Source: Apostichopus californicus
Taxonomy: Eukaryota > Echinodermata > Holothuroidea > Aspidochirotida > Stichopodidae
Assembly: GCA_020650975.1 (NCBI GenBank)
Contig: JAIPMN010001432.1
Location: 1-22,171 of the forward strand
Length of the DNA: 22,171 nucleotides
Direction: 5' to 3'
Part shown: positions 9,205-18,919 of the stretch, one piece after another
Numbering within the stretch: position 1 is the stretch's first letter
How the letters are laid out: every line of letters begins with the position of its first letter
Program-made: the position numbers and the translations under genes
The notes under the pieces: model-generated
What the model was told of the DNA's origin: nothing
Seen by the model: only the letters and a program-made list of their open reading frames with translations
Databases searched by the model: none

Positions 9205-9503
9205 CATCTGAGCTGGTAATCCAGCAGTCACTGGGTTTGAATCCTGTTCCAGCCATACATTTCTTTACTCTTTTTCCATAATTGTCTAAACTTAACCAGT
9301 CAGTTTTCAGTTATTCATTTAATTATAAAAGATATGAAAAGCGAAATTTACTCTTGAAATCCTTTCCCTGCAGCTAACTGCGTTGTATAGTGAACGAAAC
9401 TGGGGCGGGATCTCTGGTCACTAGGACGCAATCTACTGTGGCTTCTGACTGGCAGCCCCAGCAGAGAAATGCTAAACCTACCCAGGGATTGCCACAAAGT
9501 AAG
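9205..9503 (+). mobile_element. tRNA-derived SINE, copy 1, 5'-truncated
   Basis: Begins inside a tRNA-like region (GAGCTGGTAATCCAGC). It contains a good RNA polymerase III B-box-like word GGTTTGAATCC (9234-9244) and the acceptor end CCAGCC (9249-9254), then a T-rich body (CATTTCTTTACTCTTTTTCC, GTCAGTTTTC). The tRNA 3' half and the first 80 or so bases of the body match copy 2 at 9504-9660. The 5' half of the tRNA, including the A box, is absent. The segment 9331-9503 may be the rest of the SINE body; this is inferred from its position between the two copies and is uncertain. Confidence 0.65.
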
Positions 9504-9660
9504 GGCTGGATAGCTCAGTTTGTGAAGTGCTAGGATAATGTAACCCAGAGATCACTGGCTTCAATCCTCTTCCAGCCATAAATTTATTTGCTCTTTTCCA
9601 GTGTCTAAAATGTCCCAGTTAGTTTTCCATAAATTCATTTACTTATATTGGCTAGGTATA
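9504..9660 (+). mobile_element. tRNA-derived SINE, copy 2, with full tRNA-like head
   Basis: A 74-nt tRNA-like head (9504-9577) has a perfect 7-bp acceptor stem, GGCTGGA with TCCAGCC, and a following A. It includes an A-box-like TAGCTCAGTTTG and a degenerate B box GGCTTCAATCC (9557-9567). The D-stem and T-stem are partly broken, so this is not a working tRNA. The body that follows (ATTTATTTGCTCTTTTCC, CCAGTTAGTTTTCC) matches copy 1. Equivalent acceptor-end positions in the two copies are 323 bp apart in the same orientation, suggesting a head-to-tail dimer or two insertions. Confidence 0.75.
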
Positions 9661-11516
9661 ATTTTCACAGTGATGTGAGGAAATATTAATAAACACAAAG
9701 ATGTTATTTTCTTAAAGGTAATCTCTTTTGGTAAAATTAGTAAGAGACTGCCTTGCTATTGTGTGATAGTATGGAGAGGAACTCATATGCCAGATGCTAC
9801 TTCAGATAGTATTGTGGGTGACTTATCCCTTGCTCAAAGCAGTTTGCACCATTTAGACTGTTGTTAAATTTATAGGTTGATCATGGAACAAGGTAATGTA
9901 GTGTGGCAGTAATGGATCTTCATTTACTTGCATGATAACAATGGCAATTGCCCTCTTTTAATTCTTATATCCTAAGCTAGAATCTTCTATTTAGCAGTGA
10001 GTAATTTATTGTCCATATTTGTCTGTAACTGCAAAAGTGATATGTATACTGCAAGGTCCACCTTCATTGAGTTTTAAATATAACCACCCAATCTGACATT
10101 TAAAGAAAAATGCTCCATGCAACACAACGTACACGTCACCATGTAATTTCAACCAATCATAAAGCTAGATTTTGGCACACCATGACAATGAACAATCAGT
10201 AAAGAGCTTTCTCTTCTTGGCCCAGAAATCATAGATTATTTACAAACATTAAGATGCATTTAGGTCAAAGTTAGAGAAATTCTGGCTGTAATGCATGAAA
10301 CCGCATTACTTTAAATGTTTACAGACAAGCAAGCTATCCTGTCACCTGTTCTAACTGCCCTAGAATGATTAATGTTGACGTGCTTGGTTTGTAGTGGGGT
10401 ATTAAAGCTTGTCAAGTATTGACACATCCACCCTTCATGTTCCAAACTTTTGAAACATTCGGACCACAAAGAAGCTGACATTGTTTATATATTGTAGTAT
10501 TATAGATGTATGTCTTTGGGCAGCAGCTATTGTCATGGATGCCTTGGCAACAACGTAGTAATTAACATTCTTTGTAGACGGTACATGAATTATGTCAGAG
10601 GTAAAAATGTTAAAACACATATTAACATTAAAGGGCACCTGTATCGCCACCAAATATGTAGTCACTCATTTTTAAACTTCAATCAACATTTTAACCCTCA
10701 TATACTCTCCTCCCTCTGGCATTTAATCGTCTAACCTGAACATTTCTTAATGTCAGAGAAAATATGCTTGCTGGCCAAAAATAGCCAGGAGAGTACTTCT
10801 GAAAGTTTCTAATAACCTTTATTAAAAGTTGGGCACATTTCAGTGGGATGACAACATCAGCTACCACTTCAAAGCATATTTTTGTTTGGTTTTTGGTAAC
10901 ACCCCTTAGAATGCCATCAGTTGTTCCAGCTTTTATGACTTATACTTATTTTTTCTTATCAACCTTGGAACATAGAAAGCACATTGAGATATGTGGTATT
11001 TGGTCATTTAATTACAAAGTTACAGAATAATAATAATACAATATACTGGTATTGTCTTGGAGATGATGAATATTTACTTACCAGTATTAAAAGAATAAAT
11101 TGTTGTCTTTGGAGTCCTGATTTGGTAACCATCATGATAGAAAGCTCATGTAACATACCAATTAGTTTAAATGTGCTATGTGAAGAAGAATGTTGACTCA
11201 ATCATTTCATTTATTCTTTTGAAGACTTCACTGTGTACAGTGTGGGAAATGTTAAGGCACTTGTTAATGATTACTAGTTAAAATATGCTCATTATCAAAG
11301 AGAACTTAATGTTGGTTTTTTGGTACCAATTGCGGCCTTCTTCTCTTCCTGCTGCCCTACCAACACCAATAGGACCACAAGGTACACCAGTATGTTTACC
11401 ATCATGTACATTTTGATCATCACCGACTGTAGTATACCTTTATATGCTCATCGTGTACTTTTATATTATCATGACTTAATGTCACTTTTGGCATTCCATA
11501 ATTACCCACTCTAATG
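9661..11516. other. Unassigned A+T-rich stretch
   Basis: I find no convincing gene or mobile element in this 1.9-kb stretch. Open frames of 60-76 codons occur on both strands (for example 10435-10665 and 10984-11196) but overlap one another and show no domain. An ATAATAATAATA run lies at 11027-11038. Confidence 0.5.
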
Positions 11517-11587
11517 CTTTATGATGATGTGTAAAAGTAAGTTGGCCTGACGTTTCGATCCTAGCAGGAGCTTCTTTATGATGATGT
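11517..11587 (-). mobile_element. 43-bp insert with 14-bp duplication, probable Penelope-like remnant
   Basis: The 14-bp word CTTTATGATGATGT occurs at 11517-11530 and again at 11574-11587, bracketing 43 bp (11531-11573). On the minus strand the insert reads AAGCTCCTGCTAGGATC, then GAAACGTCAGGCC, then AACTTACTTTTAC. The GGATCGAAACGTC word with the preceding inverted CTCCT/AGGA(T) arm resembles stem II plus the GAAA and GUC parts of the hammerhead ribozyme motif known from terminal regions of Penelope-like elements. The 5' core (CUGANGA) is missing. This fits an extreme 5' truncation with target duplication. A simple local duplication is the alternative. Confidence 0.5.
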
Positions 11588-14045
11588 ATGATGCACCATT
11601 TCATAGATAGAATCAATTAATAAATTAAGACTGATTATCCAGGCTGCCTACAGAAGTGACTTAAAATTTACCAAAATTCAATTAAGATGTGAGAGTTGAA
11701 GTGTTGTAAACCTCACACATTGGGCTGTACATTCATTATGTCACCTATTGACTTGGTCAGTGTACAACATGCCTTGCAGTTGTCCAAGGATTTAACTGTG
11801 TATTCTCATTGTTAAAAGTGACATTAAATGACACTGGTCAGTTTGATAAACAGTCACAGTACATTTTCTATAGCAGCAAGTCAAAGATAGTATGTTTAAT
11901 TCTTACTCTTTAATCTATGTTAAATACCACTCCATGCAGAGTTAATGTAATGTACACAGCTCTTTGCAACTGGAAAGGCATGGTTTACGTGCAACATGTA
12001 ACATGATGTTGTGGAAATGCTTTGCTATTGAGAAAAAAGCAGCAAAATACTCTCTCAATATATATTTGCATCCATAACGTCAGGTTTTCAAAGGCAATGT
12101 CATAATTTGTTTGTGGCTTGAACAGATTTATGATATTAATATCAGTTGTCCTAGGATGATGACAATTATATCAGGGTGGTCTAGCTTTGCATGATTCATT
12201 CATCTTTCAGTGGTGCCCCTAACCAAAGTATTTCAAAGATTTAAATTACCAACAATAGAAATATTTCCTGCCCCATTTTGCTTGCCGGTTTAGAACCGAC
12301 TCTTCAAATTGAGAAGTTGTGACAGAGCTGAAGTTTGCAACTGCGATGAGGAACCGCACCACCCTCAACGATTCTTCGTCACCTCACCGTTTACTTCAGA
12401 AACACTTTGTGTCTGTGATCTGTAAGATCTTAATTAATATTCCCTGTGGTATTTGGCAAATTCAAGAAGTTAGCTAGCTTGGGAAAGTTCATTGTCTTCA
12501 CAATTGGAAAGTACAGACATATTCTAGACAGACAGGATTAGGTCCTACTTCTTGCTACTTTGATTTGAAATGAACTTGGACAGATTCAAGTTGAAGGAAG
12601 AAAGAGGGGTAATTTGGAGTTATTGTAATGCCATTTGGCTTTAATTTACTTGACATAGCCCCTGGTAATCTCCTGGCTGTCGAATTAGTGCCAAGTTACC
12701 AGTTTTTACCCCCATGTTAAGCCTCCTCAAATCGGTTGCACCACCACTCGGAGTAATAAGCGATCAGTTCTCACCAATATTCCTGATTTCCGTCATATCA
12801 CTTATCCCCAGGGGGTTTTGAAGGGAATTTGGCCTAAATTCAAATCATGCTTTATACCAGTCTCCTTCAGGCTACCATCTCCTTCTTAAATGGTTATTTC
12901 AGTCATTGTTTCTATATCTATTGTCATCTTATTATCTCTTTTTCTTAATCTTTGTTGATTGCAAGAAGAACAATCTCTGGTTTCCATAGTAACATCATTT
13001 CCAATGGGAGAATTCCTTTGATCTATTTCCAATCATACTTTTAGTCTTATTTGGCAGAGACAACAAAAACCAAAGAAGTAAAACAAAGGAAAGAAGGGAC
13101 AAAAAAAAAATAGGAATGGAAAATGCTACTTTTGAAGGCTTGTACGACCTGAAGGCAGTTTCTGTTTTGAGTTAAAAAAGGTATTTTTGGAAAAGGGTGA
13201 AAAGAGGTGCTCAACCCAGATTCCTGGTAAAACTTTGTGACTAGAAACAGGAGTACAGCAAACTTTGAAAATGAGAAACAATGTTTCCCCTTGGGGAAAG
13301 GCAAGGTAGATACATGTAGCTTGTAAAATGCTGATGGTGAAGAAAACGAAATATCTGTTACAATTTTGTGGATAAATACATGTCTTAGAGAAAAACTCTT
13401 TGGTAAACTCTTTGAACAGATTTTACCCCGGAATTCCCAGTTTGCGTCTCCCAAGAAACATCGATCACACTGGTCAATTGTCTTCATTTCTTTTATTTAA
13501 ACAATACTTAAAAGGCCTTGCTTGAGCCGTTGTGTATATCCTCCTCAATACTCTTGAAAAACCCAAATTAATTTGACAGTGAAACAAGTAAAGAGGAAAA
13601 ACGCCGATGCCTTCCAGCGCCAAAGAGTCTCTCGCCACATCATCCCAGTGGAGTTTCTGAAATTGTAAAAATATAGGAATAAATCATTTATAGTGTTTGG
13701 CTTAAGTAACTGTGATCTGATCACTGGAGATTAATTAATCTTTTATTTAGCTTTACGGTGTAAGAGCATTTTCAATTCTCTTCCACAGAGAAGCACTATT
13801 CTTTATCTTCAGTCTACTACAGCTTTAGTGGATATGTTGTCATTCTTTTCATGCCTGAAAAAAAAATGAAAATGGTGTTTAATATTACTTTCTTTAACAG
13901 TGTTTTTAATAACCATTATGAGTGGGAATAAATAAGGATTAAAGAGTGGTCTTATGATGTGCAGATAATGTGATTTTACTGTTAGTTTCAAAGTTTGGGA
14001 GGCAATTGAAGGGGATATAATAATAGTCAAAGAACATTTGTTGAG
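11588..14045. other. Unassigned stretch
   Basis: No recognisable gene. A less A+T-rich patch at 12280-12425 contains the hairpin CGGTTTAGAACCG (12287-12299). It also holds a short frame from ATG at 12343 that runs into CTGTAAGATC, a good 5' splice-site match. A 146-codon open frame on the minus strand (13047-13487) is Phe/Ser-rich with A-run/T-run ends and looks like chance. Confidence 0.45.
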
Positions 14046-14210
14046 TAGTGTTATGGCCAGGATACTCCACTTTCAAAGCTATCATTGAAGGGTAGTGTTA
14101 TGGCCAGGCTACTGGACTATCAAAGCTACCATTGAAGGGTAGTGTTATGGCCAGGATACTATGTAGGGTTGTGGCCAGGATACTGTACTATCAAAACTAC
14201 CATTGACAGA
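14046..14210 (+). repeat. 47-bp tandem repeat, about 3.5 copies
   Basis: Units start at 14046, 14093 and 14140 with TAGTGTTATGGCCAGG and contain CTATCAAAGCTACCATTGA. The third is cut after 24 bp, and a variant unit (TAGGGTTGTGGCCAGGATAC) starts at 14164 and runs to about 14210. Units differ at only a few positions, so the expansion is fairly recent. No open frame spans it. Confidence 0.95.
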
Positions 14211-15000
14211 GGGGAGCAAGGATATGAAGTCATCATTTGCCACTATTCTCAAGTCCTTACAAATATTTGAAAAACAGTTGTCTCTCACTTGAAAGATGAC
14301 CTAAGATGGTTAGAGATCACCAGTATAGATCCCCTTTATTATTATTGCTAGAAAATCTGTAACAGCTGGGTGTGTTATTGTCTAATCTATAACTTTTAGC
14401 AAGTTTAATAGTGTAAGCTAAAAGTTGGAGTCAATACAGTTAAATGATCTTTGGGTAACTCTGGACTACATTTGAATGCTAATATTGCATTGGGTGTTGG
14501 TCTTTGCTTATTAGACATACATAACATGTAACCTCTACTGCTCTTATCAAGAGATTGTTACATTTGGATTACTTCTTACAGTTAATGGAAAAGACATTAA
14601 ATGGTTCAGTTAAAAAATCCAGCAAACTTAATATTAACATCAATAATGGAAAACAATGCTTTTGTGAAGACGCTCTATGCCTTTTCACAACAGTGTTTAG
14701 TGGAAAAGTGGAGTGAAAATATCCGCCCCCCCCCCTTCCTGCACCTCCTCTTAAATAGTCCCCTTAGTCAGGTGGGAGGGAACCTTGGAATGGGAGAATC
14801 TGGATCACAAGACAGATGACACTCACTTGTTGTTTCATACAAAGCAAACAGAGAAAGGTTAGGTTAAAGGATGACAAATTTAAAAGTAAATAAAGTAAGA
14901 CTCATTGCTGCCAAAAGCGAGCATAGGGAATTGATAAATGATAGTACAGAAGCGGTGTATAGTGTAGATCTAAATGATGAGAGATGTTATCTCAGCTCAG
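14211..15000. other. Unassigned stretch
   Basis: No recognisable feature except a C-run at 14724-14735. A 72-codon open frame at 14601-14819 crosses that C-run and has no domain. Confidence 0.5.
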
Positions 15001-15320
15001 CAGGGGGCAGATACATAAGATTACCCTAAAATCCACCATTTCTTGGCCGGGGTGATTGATACTAAACCATAGTTTCTGACTCCTCTGCTACATCACGAAT
15101 AACTTTAATGCGATATATGATTTACAGACATCGGTACTCCGTACTTTAACTAGAGCCGTAAACAATCATGACGTCCCATATTCAATTTTTTACCTGTCAA
15201 CAAGAACGCTTTGCCCTGCCTGCATGGGGTCCAGGGGGGCCCAAAGCTGGGCCCAGTGGGATCCTAGGGTGAAGCCTCTGGAAGCTATATGATATGGTGG
15301 ACTTTAGAGGCTTCAGAGCA
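15001..15320. repeat. G/C-rich repeat fragment with inverted words
   Basis: Contains the hairpin GGGCCCAAAGCTGGGCCC (about 15237-15254), formed by 7-bp arms with loop AAGC. It also contains a 9-bp inverted pair GAAGCCTCT (15271-15279) and AGAGGCTTC (15306-15314). The GGGGTCCAGGGGGG word just upstream is in the style of the G-run element ends elsewhere in the window. No target duplication or complementary terminus was identified. Confidence 0.45.
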
Positions 15321-15491
15321 TTCACATTTTATCCAATCGGCTGAGAGTTTAGCCATGTAAAATTATATTAACATGTTGAAAATTCTGCATATGATTAGCC
15401 TAAGATTGAAATGTTGGGAAGAAATTATTCAATTAGGTAAATAACTCACTCAAAATAGAAGCTGATACTAGGGTGACCTATAGTCAAACTT

Positions 15492-15540
15492 GTGGCACTA
15501 TGGCAGTGGCACTGTGGCAGTAGCAGTAGCAGTGTGGCAG
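15492..15540 (+). repeat. Imperfect GGCAGT/GGCACT short repeat
   Basis: Irregular tandem of GGCACT, GGCAGT and AGCAGT words, such as GTGGCAGTAGCAGTAGCAGT. It is followed by a G-run. Confidence 0.9.
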
Positions 15541-15941
15541 GGGGATACCAGTTTGAAGTTTACAGCCTACAGCACGGATGCCAGTTTTTCTGTAACACAA
15601 CCGGCCAAATTTAGAGAATTTACCGGCCAAATCTACTGAATAAAGGGCAAAAAAACACTTTTGCTTGATTTCTGCCCGGATACACGTAACCTACAAGATG
15701 GTTGTTTGTATTCTTCTTCAATCGGGTGACTCTGTAGCCTAGCTGCCGAAATAGAGTTTCCAAAGTGTGGGGGACAAAAGGCTTAAATATACTGCTATGC
15801 CTATGAAATATGTTTTAAGTCGTAACTTTGAATGAGATATTCCAATTTCCACAACTCTGAACCTGTGTATGAGATCTCTGTATGTTGTTCTCTAAATTCT
15901 CCAGTCTCATGGTCATCCATTTTTCTCTCTCATTGCTTTTT
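15541..15941. other. Unassigned stretch
   Basis: Mostly unique. The 11-base word ACCGGCCAAAT occurs twice, near 15600 and 15624. No gene is recognised. Confidence 0.5.
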
Positions 15942-16015
15942 TCCTCTTTTTTCTCTCATTTTTTGGCGGGGGGGGGGGTGGGGGGCGACCGCCCCATCCC
16001 CGCTGGCTATGCGAT
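15942..16015. mobile_element. G-run/C-run element end, solitary
   Basis: A pyrimidine-rich tract is followed by GGCGGGGGGG, a second G-run, GCGACCGCCCC and CCCCGCTGGCTATGCG. The last word resembles the right terminus of the 6009-6656 element (CCTGGCTACGCG). No matching opposite terminus was found nearby, so this is probably a decayed hAT-like end. Confidence 0.4.
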
Positions 16016-16657
16016 ATACTCTTAGCTGATAACCCTGTGTGCTGTGTTCTCATACTGTTTACAGTACATAAATGTATCGGCCTCACTTTGTCTGCAAAAG
16101 CCTATGTATTTCTTTATAATTGGATGATTCAAGTTTTCAGTAAAATTTGTTATTTGCCAAGTCAAATTTAGAATTTGAATAAACTTATAAAATCAAACAT
16201 GTTATAGCGACGGGATTTTGACAGTTGGGTTCAGTTTCTCGTCCTTTCATTTGTTTTGTCTGTTTTCTCATTTGTCTGGTCTATTCTTTCAACAGTACAG
16301 TTTAAGCAATCTCATTGTCTATAACTTACTATAATTATGATTTGAATGAATTTTTATATGAAGCTCAGTTTCATGGACTCAGGCATCATTCACTCAGGCA
16401 CCACAAAAGTGTCCATGGTAATCCGTTTTTATTATATTAATGATTTAAATTTTGTAAAGTCGATGGAAACAATAGGATGGGGGGCCTCGTAGCGAAGACA
16501 GAAAGCAAAGTGATAGGATAATATTTCTTTTGAGACACAATTGGCTGGTATTAAGTTGTGAATTCCTGTCAACTAAGGATTAACATCAACTCTGAACTGG
16601 TTTTACTGAGCCTTGAAATGCATTTTTTTATTTCCGCCAAATATTTTTTTTTGCCAA
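16016..16657. other. Unassigned stretch
   Basis: Pyrimidine-rich segments ending in TTTACAG (about 16062) and TTCAACAG (about 16297) look like splice acceptors, but no open, protein-like exon follows either. No other feature is recognised. Confidence 0.45.
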
Positions 16658-16813
16658 CCAATGCCATTTAGGGGGCAAGTGGGGGGCCATGATATTTGAC
16701 TGGGGGATCCTGCCTCCCCCTTGCCCCACCAATGTCATTTAGGGGGCAAGTGGGAGAAAGACAGTTGACTGGGGATCCTGCCCCCCCCCCCCTCGGGGGT
16801 GGTTACACCACTG
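16658..16813 (+). repeat. 71-bp tandem duplication in a hAT-like end
   Basis: Two units starting at 16658 and 16729 share CCAATGYCATTTAGGGGGCA, a GACTGGGGGATCCTGCC-like segment and C-runs. Within the first unit GGGGGCAAG and CTTGCCCC-like words are inverted. The block ends GGTTACACCACTG at 16813. Read from the other strand this is CAGTGGTGTAACC, a typical hAT-style terminus. The opposite terminus was not found. Confidence 0.6.
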
Positions 16814-16948
16814 TGTAAAGTGTAGTTTGTTCAGCCAAAGAGAATGTCTTAGTCGGTGGGTTCAGTGAGGGCATTATCAGTCCAGTTTCTTCTTCTTGTC
16901 TGGTTAGATGACTTCAACAGTTGACAGTTTTCTTCATTTTAATTACAG

Positions 16949-17008
16949 TTTGATGGAAGAGTTTACCCAAGTGCAATCCCTCATCACTCACTGATTTTCC
17001 ATGAAGAG
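16949..17008 (+). CDS. Candidate 60-bp exon, unrecognised protein
   Basis: A pyrimidine-rich tract (TTTTCTTCATTTTAATTACAG, 16928-16948) ends in AG. It is followed by exactly 20 open codons encoding FDGRVYPSAIPHHSLIFHEE and then GAG/GTAGAT, a moderate 5' splice site. The exon would be phase 0 at both ends. The peptide is complex and protein-like, but I cannot name its family. If the donor is not used, the frame runs five more codons to a TGA. The minisatellite begins about 35 bp downstream and would then be intronic or in the 3' untranslated region. An open run this short can arise by chance; the splice signals are the main support. Confidence 0.3.
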
Positions 17009-17042
17009 GTAGATATCAAAACTGATTGAAGCTTAGACAATT

Positions 17043-18220
17043 ATTGGTTTACTGCTATAAGTAATGGATCACCTGCTATTGAACAAGTGGTTATCTGCTA
17101 GGAAGAGTGGTCATCTGATGGAAATAACTGGTAACCAGCTATAAACTAGTGTTATCTGCTAGGAACAAGCAGTCATCTGCTAGGAACAAATGGTCATCTG
17201 CTAGGAGCAAGTGGTTATCTGCTAGGAACAAGTAGTCATCTGCTGGAAATAACTGGTAACCAGCTATAAACTAGTGGTTATCTGCTAGGAGCAAGCATTT
17301 ATCTGCTAGGAACGACTGGTCATCTGCTAGGAACGACTGGTCATCTGCTAGGAGCAAGTGGTTATCTGCTAGGAACAAGTAGTCATCTGCTGGAAATAAC
17401 TGGTAACCAGCTATAAACTAGTGGTCATCTGCTAGGAACAAGCAGTCATCTGCTAGGAACGAGTGGTCATCTGCTGGAAATAACTGGTCACCAGCTATAA
17501 ACTAGTGGTTATCTGCTAGGAGAAGCAGTTATCTGCTAGGAACGACTGGTCATCTGCTAGGAACAAGCAGTCATCTGCTAGGAACGAGCAGTCATCTGCT
17601 GGAAATAACTGGTAACCAGCTATAAACTAGTGGTTATCTGCTAGGAACAAGTGGTTATCTGCTAGGAACGAGTAGTCATCTGCTAGGAACAAGTGGTCAT
17701 CTGCTGGAAATAACTGGTAACCAGCTATAAACTAGTGGTTATCTGCTAGGAACAAGCGGTAATCTGCAAGGAACAAGTGGTCATCTGCTGGTAATAACTG
17801 TTAACCAGCTATAAACTAGTGGTCATCTGCTAGGAACAAGCGGTAATCTGCTAGGAACAAGTCATCTGCTGGAAATAACTGGTAACCAGCTATAAACTAG
17901 TGGTTATCTGCTAGGAACAAGCGGTAATCTGCTAGGAACAAGTGGTCATCTGCTGGAAATAACTAGTGGTTATCTGCTATAAACTAGTGGTTATCTGCTA
18001 GGAACAAATGATTATCTGCTATAAACTAGTGGTTATCTGCTAGGAACAAGCTGTTATCTGCTAGGAACAAGTGGTCACCTGCTGGAAATAACTGGTCACC
18101 TGCTAAGAGCCAGGGGTCATCATGGAAGTAACCAGTGGTATGAGGCTAGATACAGCAGCCATCTGTTAGAAATAATTTGTTGTATGTCAGAGGAAAGTGA
18201 TGATCATCTGCCATTAATAT
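17043..18220 (+). repeat. 21-bp minisatellite with higher-order structure
   Basis: About 1.18 kb, roughly 55 units of 21 bp. Three unit types alternate: an A type with GGTTATCTGCTAGGAACA, a B type with GTCATCTGCTGGAAATA, and a divergent C type GGTAACCAGCTATAAACTAG. C units start at 17130, 17255, 17402, 17486, 17611, 17716, 17800 and 17881. Their spacings are 125, 147, 84, 125, 105, 84 and 81 bp, i.e. 4 to 7 units with small deletions. Units at both edges (17043-17090 and 18085-18220) are degenerate. Every C unit introduces stops on both strands, so the array is not coding. Confidence 0.95.
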
Positions 18221-18919
18221 CTGATGCTTTTAGTAATGTGAAATTATATGATGTAGTCTCTCAATGTGTTAAATAAATACTGTTAAGTATCAATATGAAT
18301 AAATTATATGATATATTTGTAATGCCACTCTTTTATGTCCATAGATAATGTATAAATTATCTTGAGATAAAGTTAAAAGATGACCCTCATAATATGTCAG
18401 ATGTCATTTTAATGATGATGATAATCGTTATCCTTCTTGTTCAAGCATCATGGTAACGATTAATGCATTGTTTAATTCTGCACGAATGGCTCCCTAACCT
18501 GATGGATATACCAGGAGTAGTTTGTAGCCTGGAATGAAGAGCTGACCGTAGATGTGTTTTCATGGCTGGTCGATTCTACAGAAGCCTAATAAAGACACCT
18601 TTCGGTTTGACTTTAACCTTGACTTAATTTTGTATCAAGATATGGTTTTGTACTGGAATTTAAACAAACTTTGGAATGTCTTGTAGCTGGCCAGCCTGAG
18701 GCTCTGATGGAAGATGTCACTCTAGAGATCAATACCAACACAAGCAACTTGGTTTTTGCTGTCGAAATTATACTTTCAAGCTGATGAATGTGTGTAGGTG
18801 GGTTACTCCAAACTTGTAAACCTGATCCCTTAACCAAGGACAGCATAGACACATCTCATTCATAAAAAGGTTGATAGATGAACCTAATTGAGTCGCAGAA
18901 GATTCTTGATTTTGGTGGA
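18221..18919. other. Unassigned stretch
   Basis: No firm feature. An open run of about 22 codons ending in TAA at 18585-18587 (peptide FVAWNEELTVDVFSWLVD) overlaps an AATAAA-type signal at about 18588. It could be a terminal exon, but the acceptor side is weak. TA-rich ATAAATTATATGAT words repeat near 18240 and 18300. Confidence 0.35.

Noticed and set aside
9504..9578. Functional tRNA gene
   Set aside because: The acceptor stem is perfect, but the D-stem and T-stem are broken, the B box has about three mismatches, and a SINE body shared with a second copy follows directly.
11325..11393. Minus-strand peptide GPIGVGRAAGR, resembling the Gly/Arg region of the spliceosomal protein SmB
   Set aside because: Similarity is limited to about eight residues. 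The sequence on both sides does not follow SmB, there is no poly(A) and no convincing splice pair. It is probably coincidence.
13047..13487. 146-codon open frame on the minus strand
   Set aside because: It is the second-longest open frame, but it is rich in Phe, Ser and Lys from A-run/T-run sequence, shows no domain, and has no splice or repeat context. A chance frame is likely in 22 kb of A+T-rich DNA.
17043..18220. Protein-coding repeat, because 21 bp equals seven codons
   Set aside because: The marker C unit introduces a stop in every frame on the plus strand. The best minus-strand frame is closed by TAG at each junction with a C unit.
17043..18220. CRISPR-like array
   Set aside because: Units are contiguous 21-bp tandem copies with no unique spacers, and the genomic context is that of an animal.
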